Source of the DNA: an uncultured Rickettsiales bacterium
GTDB taxonomy: Bacteria; Pseudomonadota; Alphaproteobacteria; UBA8366
DNA: 55,067 bases
NCBI GenBank assembly: GCA_913046825.1
Contig: CAJWTF010000008.1
Span: forward strand, 1-55,067
Direction: 5' to 3'
The notes under the pieces are model-generated. The model was given only the letters and a program-made list of their open reading frames with translations, was not told the DNA's origin and ran no database searches. The translations under genes and the position numbers were made by a program. Positions 42,737 to 51,146 of this stretch are shown here, piece by piece (positions within the stretch are counted from its first letter, which is position 1; every line of letters begins with the position of its first letter).

Positions 42737-43858
42737 GTGGCCATCTATCTGGACTATAACGCCAGCACCCCCATCGCCCCCGAAGTCGCGGATGCGATGC
42801 AGCCATATCTGCAAGAAGGTTTTGGTAATCCGTCGAGCCATCATTGGGCGAGCGCCGATCTGCAATCCGCCCTGGCAGAGAGCCGAACACAGGTAGCGGA
42901 CCTGCTCGGCGGAAAGTCGTCAGAGATCATTTTCACCAGCGGCGGTAGCGAAGGGACAAACCACGCGCTCAAAGGCGCATACTTCCAGAGCGGCGGCGGC
43001 GATGCTCACATCATCACCACACAAATTGAACATCCCGCCACCATCGAGACCTGCCGGTTCCTCGAGCGCCTTGGTGCCAAAGTCACCTACCTCCCAGTCG
43101 ACGGAGAGGGTTATGTGAATCCGGCCGATTTCCAAAGCGCCATCACACCGCGGACCATCCTCGTTAGTGTCATGCATGCCAATAACGAAGTTGGCACCAT
43201 CGAGCCCATCGCGGAGATCTCCGACATCGCCCGCGCGCACAATATCCTCTCACACACTGATGTCGCGCAATCGGCAGGCAAGATCGTCGTCAATGTCGAG
43301 GCACTCGGCGTAGATCTGCTCACACTTGCCGGACACAAGCTTTATGCGCCGAAAGGCGTGGGTGCACTCTACATCCGCGACGGTATCAAGATCGAACCGC
43401 TTATCCACGGCGGCGGCCAGGAGGGTGGTCACCGCTCTGGCACGGAATCAATCTTGATGGCGGTCGCCCTCGGCACCGCTTGCGAACTCGCCAGCACCCG
43501 ACTCTCCCCAGATCATTTGGGCAAGACGCGCGACTACTTCTGGTCGGCACTGCATAAGAGGTTCGGTGACGCGGTCACCCAAAATGGCAAACTCAACGCG
43601 CGCCTGCCCAACACTCTGAACGTCTCCTTTATCGGCCGGGATGGCTCCAAAATCTTGGAATGCCTTGACGGTATCGCGGCGTCCACCGGCTCCGCTTGTC
43701 ACGAAGATCAGGTAACGATGTCTCCAGTACTGGCGGCGATGAAAGTGAACGACCAAACTGCCATGGGCGCGATCCGTTTCAGCGTCGGTTATGCGACCAC
43801 ATTGGCAGAGATCGAACAGGTTGTGGAATCGCTTTCGTCCGCAATGCAGACCATGTAA
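42737..43858 (+). CDS. Cysteine desulfurase-family aminotransferase class V
   Basis: A 373-residue NifS/IscS-type PLP enzyme: YLDYNASTPIAPEV, FGNPSSHHW, FTSGGSEGTNHALKG, MHANNEVGTIEPI, SHTDVAQSAGK, PLP lysine K201 in LAGHKLYAPKG, GGGQEGGHRSGTE and the Cys loop with C321 (STGSACHEDQ). The Cys loop places it close to cysteine desulfurases that release sulfur. GTG 42737 is behind AGGGAGG. No iscU, sufE or other Fe-S assembly gene is beside it; the partner is a CoA-transferase, so a dedicated thiol donor or catabolic role is possible. Confidence 0.92.
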   Translation: MAIYLDYNASTPIAPEVADAMQPYLQEGFGNPSSHHWASADLQSALAESRTQVADLLGGKSSEIIFTSGGSEGTNHALKGAYFQSGGGDAHIITTQIEHPATIETCRFLERLGAKVTYLPVDGEGYVNPADFQSAITPRTILVSVMHANNEVGTIEPIAEISDIARAHNILSHTDVAQSAGKIVVNVEALGVDLLTLAGHKLYAPKGVGALYIRDGIKIEPLIHGGGQEGGHRSGTESILMAVALGTACELASTRLSPDHLGKTRDYFWSALHKRFGDAVTQNGKLNARLPNTLNVSFIGRDGSKILECLDGIAASTGSACHEDQVTMSPVLAAMKVNDQTAMGAIRFSVGYATTLAEIEQVVESLSSAMQTM

Positions 43859-43898
43859 CCGCAACGTCTGCGGTTTCCGGTCCCAATTTGGTTGGGAC
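43857..43898 (+). terminator. Double hairpin after the cysteine desulfurase gene
   Basis: Two perfect 7-bp hairpins in a row: AACCGCA/TGCGGTT (43857-43875, partly in the stop codon) and GTCCCAA/TTGGGAC (43880-43898). No long T-run follows, so the terminator reading is moderate; the 105-base distance to the next gene supports it. Confidence 0.5.
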
Positions 43899-44002
43899 TA
43901 CAGCCCAAAGACGCGCATTCAGCGACACATTTCGGCCGCGACGTTCTATAAATCCGCAATCCAATGAACCGCGACCACGAGATAAGACAAAGGATCGTTT
44001 CG

Positions 44003-44728
44003 ATGAAGATTTCCGACTTTAAGGCCCTGACCTTCGACGTATACGGAACGTTGATCGATTGGGAGACCGGCATGGTCAATGGCCTAAAGCCTCTGACCGC
44101 CCAAGTCAGGGGATCGCTCTCCCGGGATGAGATATTGGAAGCTCATGCTTTCCATGAATCTTCGACCCAGCGCCAAACACCCGGCAAAGTCTATTCGCAG
44201 CTGCTGGCCGTCGTCTACAAACGCCTTGCCGAGGAATGGTGCGTCGACGTCACCTGGGACGACTGCCTCTCCTATGGGCGCTCCGTCCAAGATTGGCCCG
44301 CCTTCGAAGACAGTGCTAGCGCACTACAATATCTGAAGCGCTATTTTAAGTTGGTCGTCCTCTCCAATGTCGACAACAACAGCTTCGCGTTAAGTAACAA
44401 GAAACTGCAGATTGCCTTCGACGCTGTCTACACAGCGGAAGATGTCGGCTCCTATAAACCATCGCCGCGCGGCTTCGAATACATGCTCGAAAATCTCGGC
44501 CGCATGGGAATCACGAAAGGCGATATCCTGCATACGGCGGAGAGCATGTTCCACGATCACGGCCCCGCGAATACTCTCAAGCTTGCCAATTGCTGGATAT
44601 ATCGCCGACATGACAAACAAGGTTTCGGAGCCACGATGAACCCCGGCGACATGCCGAGCTATGACTGTGTCTTCAACAGCATGGCCGATCTTGTGAAGGC
44701 TCATCAGGCGGAGCTCGAAGCTGGATAG
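44003..44728 (+). CDS. Haloacid dehalogenase type II / HAD-superfamily hydrolase
   Basis: A 241-residue HAD protein. Motif I DVYGTLIDWE carries the nucleophile D12; motif II is VVLSNVDNNS, motif III K in SYKPSPRGFEYML and motif IV HTAESMFHDHGPA. This layout and length fit (S)-2-haloacid dehalogenase-type enzymes, though phosphatases of similar sequence exist. ATG 44003 with AAGGAT before it is preferred to the upstream ATG 43964. It lies after a probable terminator and before a dead Lrp regulator. Confidence 0.9.
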   Translation: MKISDFKALTFDVYGTLIDWETGMVNGLKPLTAQVRGSLSRDEILEAHAFHESSTQRQTPGKVYSQLLAVVYKRLAEEWCVDVTWDDCLSYGRSVQDWPAFEDSASALQYLKRYFKLVVLSNVDNNSFALSNKKLQIAFDAVYTAEDVGSYKPSPRGFEYMLENLGRMGITKGDILHTAESMFHDHGPANTLKLANCWIYRRHDKQGFGATMNPGDMPSYDCVFNSMADLVKAHQAELEAG

Positions 44729-44754
44729 TAGACAGCAACAGGATTATCGGAAAA

Positions 44755-45205
44755 ATCACGACGACGCCAAAACTGGACCGCATCGACCTTAAAAATATTT
44801 TCGGAACTCCAGTAAAACGGGAGCATTACCAATGCGGCACTGGCAGATGCGGTGGGATTGTCGCAGAGCCCCTGCCTGCAGCTGGTCAAACGACTGGAAT
44901 CGGCGGGTTTTATTGCGGCATAAGGCGCCCGGATCGACAGCAGCCGTCTCGCTGATACGATCTACGTGTTCACCGAAGTCACCATCTCGGATCACCGACG
45001 TGAGGATTTTGAAATTTTCGAAGCCGGCATCGCGCAATTTCTTGAAGTCGTTGAATGCCAACTGATCAGCAGCGGCTATGATTATCTGCTTAAATTCGTG
45101 AACCGAAGCATGTCCAATTACTAAAATACCGTCGAACGCTCGCTCGACGCGCAGATCGGCATCGAGAAATATTTTAGCTATATCGTCATCAAATCGCCGA
45201 TCTAG
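44755..45205 (+). pseudogene. Lrp/AsnC-family regulator, inactivated
   Basis: The start (KLDRIDLK, about 44770) is in one frame; after a shift near 44790-44820 the HTH reads ITNAALADAVGLSQSPCLQLVKRLESAGFIAA, then a TAA at 44921 where Tyr is usual. The frame goes on with RIDSSRLADTIYVFTEVTISDHRREDFEIF and LEVVECQLISSGYDYLLKFV, then TAA at 45122 where Lrp proteins often have Gln, and ends IGIEKYFSYIVIKSPI with TAG at 45203. Everything else is Lrp-like over about 150 codons. Two stops plus a frameshift make assembly error unlikely. Confidence 0.88.
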
Positions 45206-45249
45206 TCTTGCGAACCAGATCTCGGAAATTTATTGCCACACAAGACGAA

Positions 45250-47895
45250 CTAAGCCGCCTCGCCAAAACGCTCCAAGACAAAGGGCATCACGCCGCCGGC
45301 CTCGAACCAGGCGATCTCGCGGACCGTATCAAGGCGGCAAATAACCTTCGCTTCGACGACTTCGCCACCAGGTTTCGCAAACCGGGCGATCACGATCTGA
45401 CGCACTTCCGCACCCGCATCGAAACCTAGAATGTCGACAATCTCGCTGCCGTCCAATCCAAGTGAGTTACGTGTCTCCCCCGCTTCAAATTGCAGGGGCA
45501 AGATGCCCATCCCGACCAAATTGCTGCGGTGGATACGCTCAAAGCCTTCGGCGATGATGGCTCGCACACCCAACAGATGCGGCCCTCTGGCAGCCCAATC
45601 GCGGGACGAGCCGGTGCCGTACTCGCGCCCCGCGACGACCACAGCGGGGCGAGCCTCCGCGGCGTAGCGCACATGCGCATCGAATATGGTTATGACTTCG
45701 CCCGACGGCTGATGCACGGTCCATCCGCCCCGGCGGTCCGGCGTCATCTCGTTTTGGATATGGGCATTATTGAAGGTGCCGCGCATCATCACTTCATGAT
45801 TAGTCCGGCGTTGCAGGAAGCCGCTGTAATCGGCAGCATCAACACCGCGGTCGGCCAAATATTCACCGGCGAGACTGCCGTCCAAGATGCGCGCGCCCGG
45901 CGAGATATGATCCGTTGTCACGTTGTCGCCAAGCATGGCGAGGATCGCCGCACCTTCGATATTACGCACCGGTTTCTGCCGGGTCGCGGTTTCCAAGAAC
46001 GGAGGTTTCAGAATGTAGGTACTGTTGTCTTCCCAGGCATAGGCGCTGCCGTCACCGATATCGATCTCATCCCAAGGCGCGCTGCCTTGGGAAATATCCG
46101 CATAACGGGCGGTGAAGAGGTCCTCGGTGACGTGCAGGCGAATGGCCGTGTCGATCTCTTCAGCGCTTGGCCAGATATCCCGCAAATAGACAGGTGCGCC
46201 GGAAGGATTGGTTCCCAATGGCTCGGTCGTGATATCCGCCACCACACTGCCAAACAACGCATATGCAATCACCAAGGGGGGTGAGCCCAAATACGCAAGT
46301 TTCACATGCGGGTGGACGCGGCCTTCGAAGTTGCGATTGCCAGAAAGAACGGCCGCGACACTGCGGTTGTTGGCAGCTAAGTCCGCCACAATATCCTCCG
46401 CGAAGGCGCCTGAGCCACCGCAACAGGTCATGCAGCCATAACCGGTGACGTGGAATCCCAATTCCTCCAACGGCGTCATCAATCCAGCGCTGGTCAGATA
46501 ATCACCTACGGCGCGCGAGCCGGGCGAGAGAGACGTCTTCACCCAAGGTTTTGCGGTCAGCCCTTTCGCGCGGGCCTTTTGCGCCAACAATCCTGCGGCC
46601 AGCATGACCCTAGGATTCGAAGTATTGGTACAGGATGTAATCGCCGCGATGACGATATCGCCGTCGTGGAGCTTCCCGTCCTCACCCCCGACCTCCCCGC
46701 CCAACTCATCCAACGCTGATAAATGCGCCTGGCTCAACGGTACTTGGCTTTGCGGAAGTTTGGGCCCGGCAAGGCTGGCCTCGACAAGGCTTATGTCGAA
46801 CTCGATGAGGTCCGAATAGGCGCGCTCCACGGTATCGTCGCGCCACATGCCTTGCGCTTTACTATAGGCCTCGACCAAGGGGACTTGATCGCCGCGCCCA
46901 GTCAGGTGCAGGTAGTTCAATGTCTCCTCATCGGTTGGAAAGAAGCCGACGCTCGCACCGTATTCAGGTGCCATATTCGCAAGGGTCGCGCGCTCCGGCA
47001 GGCTGAGCGTATCCAGGCCCGGTCCGATATACTCGACGAACTTTTGTACCACCCCATGCTCGCGCAGCCTGCGCGTCAACGCCAAGACAAGATCGGTGGT
47101 CGTCGTCCCCTCACGCAATTGTCCGACCAAGCGCACGCCGACCACGTCCGGCATCAACATGCTGACCGGCTCACCGAGCATCGCCGAGAGTGCTTCGATG
47201 GCGCCAACACCCCAGCCCAGCACCGACAACGCATTAATCATCGGTGTGTGGCTATCGCCCGCCAACAAGCTATCAGGAAACGCGACAAGACCATGGTCCT
47301 TGCGTTCCTCCGACCAGATGACGCGCGCCAATGATTCTAGATTAATTTGATGGCAGATGCCCTGGCCCGGCGGCAACACGCGCATATTGCGAAATGCGTT
47401 CTGCGCCCATTTTGCGACCCGGTAGCGCTCCGCATTGCGCGTAAACTCTGTTGCCATGTTTCGGTTCAGTGCATCGGCTTGCCCGGCGACATCGACGATG
47501 ACCGAATGGTCCATGATGAAATCGACCGGCCGGACCGGATTGACGAGCTCGGGATCGCGCCCCGCTGCCACCATGTGTTCCCGCATCGCCGCTAAATCGG
47601 CCAATAGCGGAATGCCGGACACATCATGCATCATGATACGGGTCGGGAAGAAGCTGATCTCGGTCGGGTTCGTCGCATTTGCCAACCAGGCGGAAAACGC
47701 CTCGATACTCTGCCTCCCCACTATCTCGCCGTCCTCGTGACGAAGTGAGTTCTCAAGCAACACCTGCAACGAATAGGGAAGTTTACTAACCCCTGCGAGT
47801 CCTGCCGCTTCCGCTTTTGGCAGGCTGAAAATAGTGTAACGCTTGTCGCCGACGCACAATTCGTCCTTGGCGTTGAAGCTGTTGCTTTCGCTCAT
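45250..47895 (-). CDS. Aconitase-family hydratase (AcnA-like, divergent)
   Basis: An 881-residue aconitase of the AcnA/IRP type. The [4Fe-4S] ligands C422 (SCTNTSNP), C488 and C491 (GYGCMTCCGGSG) are present, as are DHSVIVD, QINLESLARV, DSHTPMINALSVLGWGVG, GNRNFEGRVHP, DHISPGA and GREYGTGSSRDWAARG. The second cysteine motif differs from the housekeeping form (GCTTCIGNSG). I therefore suspect a second, specialised aconitase acting on aconitate, methylaconitate or a related acid. It is full length. No citrate-cycle neighbours; next to it are a luciferase-like gene and, further on, tricarballylate-dehydrogenase-like flavoproteins. Confidence 0.9.
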   Translation of the reverse strand: MSESNSFNAKDELCVGDKRYTIFSLPKAEAAGLAGVSKLPYSLQVLLENSLRHEDGEIVGRQSIEAFSAWLANATNPTEISFFPTRIMMHDVSGIPLLADLAAMREHMVAAGRDPELVNPVRPVDFIMDHSVIVDVAGQADALNRNMATEFTRNAERYRVAKWAQNAFRNMRVLPPGQGICHQINLESLARVIWSEERKDHGLVAFPDSLLAGDSHTPMINALSVLGWGVGAIEALSAMLGEPVSMLMPDVVGVRLVGQLREGTTTTDLVLALTRRLREHGVVQKFVEYIGPGLDTLSLPERATLANMAPEYGASVGFFPTDEETLNYLHLTGRGDQVPLVEAYSKAQGMWRDDTVERAYSDLIEFDISLVEASLAGPKLPQSQVPLSQAHLSALDELGGEVGGEDGKLHDGDIVIAAITSCTNTSNPRVMLAAGLLAQKARAKGLTAKPWVKTSLSPGSRAVGDYLTSAGLMTPLEELGFHVTGYGCMTCCGGSGAFAEDIVADLAANNRSVAAVLSGNRNFEGRVHPHVKLAYLGSPPLVIAYALFGSVVADITTEPLGTNPSGAPVYLRDIWPSAEEIDTAIRLHVTEDLFTARYADISQGSAPWDEIDIGDGSAYAWEDNSTYILKPPFLETATRQKPVRNIEGAAILAMLGDNVTTDHISPGARILDGSLAGEYLADRGVDAADYSGFLQRRTNHEVMMRGTFNNAHIQNEMTPDRRGGWTVHQPSGEVITIFDAHVRYAAEARPAVVVAGREYGTGSSRDWAARGPHLLGVRAIIAEGFERIHRSNLVGMGILPLQFEAGETRNSLGLDGSEIVDILGFDAGAEVRQIVIARFAKPGGEVVEAKVICRLDTVREIAWFEAGGVMPFVLERFGEAA

Positions 47896-47917
47896 CCCAA
47901 TCCTCGCTATTCTAACG

Positions 47918-48877
47918 TTAGTCTACCAGCGGCATGACGTTTTCCGCGAACTCCGCCATACGGGTCAGCATCGCGGTTTTATCATTCGCGGCCACGTTTA
48001 CGATCATTGTAGACACGCCTGCCTCCGCGAAAGAACGGATGTCTTCGGCGCGTTGCTCGGGCGATCCAGTGAAGCTTTGGCGTCCACCATCGACGTGCTC
48101 CTGCTCCTGTGCGCTGTGGAAGGCGCAATTGTAGGAGAGTGCGATAGTTGACATGTCACGCCCAGCGTCATCCGCCACCTTCTTCAGCTTGTCGAGCCGT
48201 GCGGTATAGGTCTCCAGCTTGTCCATGCGGAACTTCGGATTGCTGCCAAACGGATACCAGGCGTCACCATGCGAGACCGCGCGACGGATCGCGGGCATGC
48301 TCTCACCGCCGATCCAAATCGGCGGGTGCGGGTCCTGTACTGGGCGAGGGTCGGTATCGACATTGGCGAATTTGAAGAACTCACCATCATAAGATGGGTT
48401 TGGGTCACTCCAGCAGGCCTTCATCACGTCTATATATTCATTGGTGACTTGGCCCCGGGATGCAAAGGGCGGCAGGTTCAAGGCTTCGAATTCTTCCGGC
48501 ATCCATCCAGCCCCACAGCCCACGGTCACGCGCCCGCCGGACAGCACGTCCGTTGTCGCCAAAGACTTCGCCATGAAAACTGGGTTGCGGTGCGGGATTA
48601 CGATGACCGAGGTCATGACCCGGATCTTGCTCGTCACGGCGGCGATCCAAGCCAGGAGCGTGAACTGCTCCATGCAATCTGTCTCACCGTCTGAGCTCCA
48701 GCGGAATTCGCCAGTCTCGCTGTAGGGATAGTTCGCGTCGATCTTGCGCGGTACCACCAAATGGTCGGAGGCGGTGATATAGCCGTAACCCAACTTCTCA
48801 GCCGTCACGGCGATTTCCTTCATCACCTCCGGCTTGGCCAAAGGTCCCCGATTGGGCATCGATAATCCGAATTGCAT
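47918..48877 (-). CDS. Luciferase-like monooxygenase (LLM), TIGR03619-type
   Basis: A 319-residue TIM-barrel flavin-dependent enzyme of the bacterial luciferase-like family: FGLSMPNRGPLA at the N-terminus, GYGYITASDHLVVP, TSVIVIPHRNPVFMAKSLATTDVLSGGRVTVGCGAGWMPEEFEAL, and PPIWIGGESMPAIRRAVSHGDAWYPFG. The GGR-TVGCGAGW region binds the flavin phosphate. Works with FMNH2 or F420, which cannot be told from the sequence. Start at ATG 48877 behind AGGGGAAA; the frame reaches 48976 but that part lies close to the repeat and has no site. It starts 22 bases from the aconitase gene and is transcribed towards it. Confidence 0.9.
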   Translation of the reverse strand: MQFGLSMPNRGPLAKPEVMKEIAVTAEKLGYGYITASDHLVVPRKIDANYPYSETGEFRWSSDGETDCMEQFTLLAWIAAVTSKIRVMTSVIVIPHRNPVFMAKSLATTDVLSGGRVTVGCGAGWMPEEFEALNLPPFASRGQVTNEYIDVMKACWSDPNPSYDGEFFKFANVDTDPRPVQDPHPPIWIGGESMPAIRRAVSHGDAWYPFGSNPKFRMDKLETYTARLDKLKKVADDAGRDMSTIALSYNCAFHSAQEQEHVDGGRQSFTGSPEQRAEDIRSFAEAGVSTMIVNVAANDKTAMLTRMAEFAENVMPLVD

Positions 48878-48971
48878 CTGCTTTCCCCTAATTCCGCATG
48901 CGATAGGAGAGACTATAGTTTCGGCGCGACGAACACCTATCCTTATTGCAAAGAGCATATGTATTAGGCCG

Positions 48972-49043
48972 GTCATTCCCGTGAAGGCGGGAATCCAGGA
49001 TGAAGGCGCAAATAGACTGAATTCCCGCCTGCACGGGAATGAC
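48972..49043. repeat. 72-bp palindromic intergenic repeat, copy 3
   Basis: Arms 48972-48998 and 49017-49043 are inverted copies with two mismatches, starting GTCATTCCCGTGAAGGCGGG, around an 18-base centre. It lies between the divergent luciferase-like and enolase-superfamily genes, 25 bases before the latter's start, so here it cannot serve as a simple terminator for either. Confidence 0.9.
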
Positions 49044-49068
49044 GACGCATTAAATTAGGAGCGACGTT

Positions 49069-50235
49069 ATGAATGCCATGAACGATATCGCCGTCAGCAC
49101 GAATGACCGGAATACAGTGAAAATCACCGAAATCGAATGCATCCCCCTCAACGTTCCATTCAAAGTGCCGTTCAAAATATCCACCGGCGCGGCGCGCCCG
49201 GTCGTGGAGACGCTCATCGTGAAGGTGCACACGGACCAAGGTGTCACCGGCATCGGCGAGACCCAGGCCTGGCGGCGGCAGGGTAGTGCCGAGACATTGG
49301 CCGGCCAAATAAACGTCATCAAGAACCATTTCGAGCCACAACTGGTCGGCCGCTCGCCCTTCGATATCGCCTCGATCATGCACGGCCTGAACGAGAGCAT
49401 GTATCACTCGCAATACTCGCAAGCGCCGGTCGGCGACGCACTCTACGACATTGTCGGCAAGATGCTGGGTATTCCCGTCCACCAAATCCTCGGCGGTAAG
49501 ACACGCGACAGCGTTCGGATTGCCGCCGTGCTCACCATGAAAGGTACCGTCGAATCACTCGTGGAATCGGCGGACGAGTTCTTCGAACGAGGGTTTCGCC
49601 ATTTCGTTCTCAAGATCGGCAATGATCCAATGTCGGATCTCAATAATGCGGAAGCGCTCCGCAATCGCTTTGGCCATGAGGTCGCATTGCGCGTCGACGC
49701 TAATGCCGCGCTCGATTACGACGCCGCGTTGAGCCTGCTCACCAAACTGGAGCCCTTCGATCTTGAGACGGCGGAGCAGCCCTTGGCGATTTGGGATATC
49801 GACGGCATGGCGGCGCTGGCGAAGTCCGTGCGGATGCCGCTGATGGCGGACGAATGCGCCGCAACGGATCATGCCGTGATCGACATAATCCGCAAGCGCG
49901 CGGCCACATCGGCGCAAACCAAAGTCGCGAAAAACGGCGGCATTTATCACATCCGCCGCCTCTGGCATATACTTGCAGCGGCGGGCATGGGCATTAATCC
50001 GGGTAATCACCCGGCGACCAGCCTCGCCACTGCATCGGTCGCGCATATGTGCGGCTCTTGGCCAACCGAGCTGATGGCGGGTGTCTTTGCCGTCGGTGTC
50101 AGCGGGGCCTTGGCCGAGGATATCGTGGAGAACCCGCTGCGCCCCGTCGACGGCGAACTGCCAATCCCAGACGGCCCAGGGCTCGGCGTTACCCTCGACG
50201 AGGATGCGCTAAAACACCTTCGCATCGATATCTGA
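49069..50235 (+). CDS. Mandelate racemase / muconate lactonizing enzyme (enolase superfamily)
   Basis: A 388-residue enolase-superfamily protein. The barrel has metal ligands Asp in RVDANAALDYD, Glu in TAEQPLAIWD and Asp/Glu in LMADECAA, and a Lys in KVAKNGGIYHIR. In the first catalytic motif, usually K-x-K, the sequence reads V-L-K (HFVLKIGND), so one of the two lysines is missing. N-terminal capping domain ITEIECIPLNVPF and GETQAWRRQG are typical. AGGAG lies before ATG 49069. Could be a cycloisomerase, racemase or dehydratase; the altered motif warns against a specific name. Confidence 0.9.
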   Translation: MNAMNDIAVSTNDRNTVKITEIECIPLNVPFKVPFKISTGAARPVVETLIVKVHTDQGVTGIGETQAWRRQGSAETLAGQINVIKNHFEPQLVGRSPFDIASIMHGLNESMYHSQYSQAPVGDALYDIVGKMLGIPVHQILGGKTRDSVRIAAVLTMKGTVESLVESADEFFERGFRHFVLKIGNDPMSDLNNAEALRNRFGHEVALRVDANAALDYDAALSLLTKLEPFDLETAEQPLAIWDIDGMAALAKSVRMPLMADECAATDHAVIDIIRKRAATSAQTKVAKNGGIYHIRRLWHILAAAGMGINPGNHPATSLATASVAHMCGSWPTELMAGVFAVGVSGALAEDIVENPLRPVDGELPIPDGPGLGVTLDEDALKHLRIDI

Positions 50236-50245
50236 CGGTAAACCC

Positions 50246-51108
50246 ATGGCAAATCAGGAATTGCGCTGCGATGCCGTCATCGTCGGCGGTGGTCTCGGGG
50301 GATTAACAGCAGGAATTCGGCTGCGGGAACTCGGCCGCGACCCCATTGTCCTAAAAGCAAAGGAGGACGTGCTCTGCGCCAACACTACCCGGTGGGGCGG
50401 CCCGGAGCACGCCTCTCCGACATGAGCGACTTCTACGGGCATCTCCTGAGCCGGGACGGCCTTGAGAATGAGGGCCTCACACCCTATCGCCAACTGGATC
50501 AGGTCTCCGCCGCCATGGTCGTCGATGCCGAGGGTGCGCGGTTCCTGGATGAAGGGCTCGGCGGTATCTATATGTCGAACCGCATTGCAGCACTCGATGA
50601 TCCCTCAGCTACATTTACCGTCTTTGACTGGAGCATTTGGGAAGAAGGTCCGGGCGTCAAATCGATCTATCCCGCCAACCCGACTGTGGGAAAAGCCGAT
50701 GGTATGGTCCTCCGAGCCGATAGCCTAGCCGAGCTTGCTGGGAAAATTGGTGCCGATCCGGAACCTCTGACCAAGACCGTCGACGCCGACAACGCGGCTG
50801 TTCGGTCCGGCAATAGAACCGCCGCGACACCACCCCGGACCGATGGAGCCGAGCCCGCCACCCCTCTCGATGCGCCGCCTTTTATGGCAATAACGCTCGC
50901 GGTCGGGATCACGACGACGATGGGCGGGCTTCTGGTCGATGCGAACATGCAATTGCGTGATGCGAACGACCAACCGATGCCAGATCTCTACGCCACGGGC
51001 GGGACGACCAGCAGGCTTGAAGGCGGGGGCGCCCTCGGCTATGTCGGCGGGCTCATAAAAGCCACCACCAAGGGGTTGATAGCCGCCGAGGCAACTAGCC
51101 GCACTTAA
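50246..51108 (+). pseudogene. FAD-dependent dehydrogenase (tricarballylate dehydrogenase-like) with internal deletion
   Basis: ATG 50246 opens the FAD-binding N-terminus (DAVIVGGGLGGLTAGIRL) and is stopped by TGA at 50423. A second frame from about 50392 gives the C-terminal half (DFYGHLLSRDGLENEG, FLDEGLGGIYMSN, PGVKSIYPANPTVG, GGLLVDANMQLRDAN, ATGGTTSRLEGGGALGYVGG). Aligned to the intact paralogue at 51147-52565, roughly 200 residues between the two are missing and the frames no longer match. The remaining 0.86 kb is therefore a deletion pseudogene. It lies ten bases after the enolase-superfamily gene. Confidence 0.87.
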
Positions 51109-51146
51109 TCTGCAATTCTGAGAAATCCTTCAAGGGAGCCGTCGAC

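Noticed and set aside
45490..46284. A 264-codon open frame on the plus strand inside the aconitase gene
   Set aside because: Antisense to aconitase with all its motifs; composition (Arg, Ala, His) is that of a shadow frame.
4837..49043. CRISPR array from the repeated palindromes
   Set aside because: Copies are tens of kilobases apart, no regular spacers, no cas genes.
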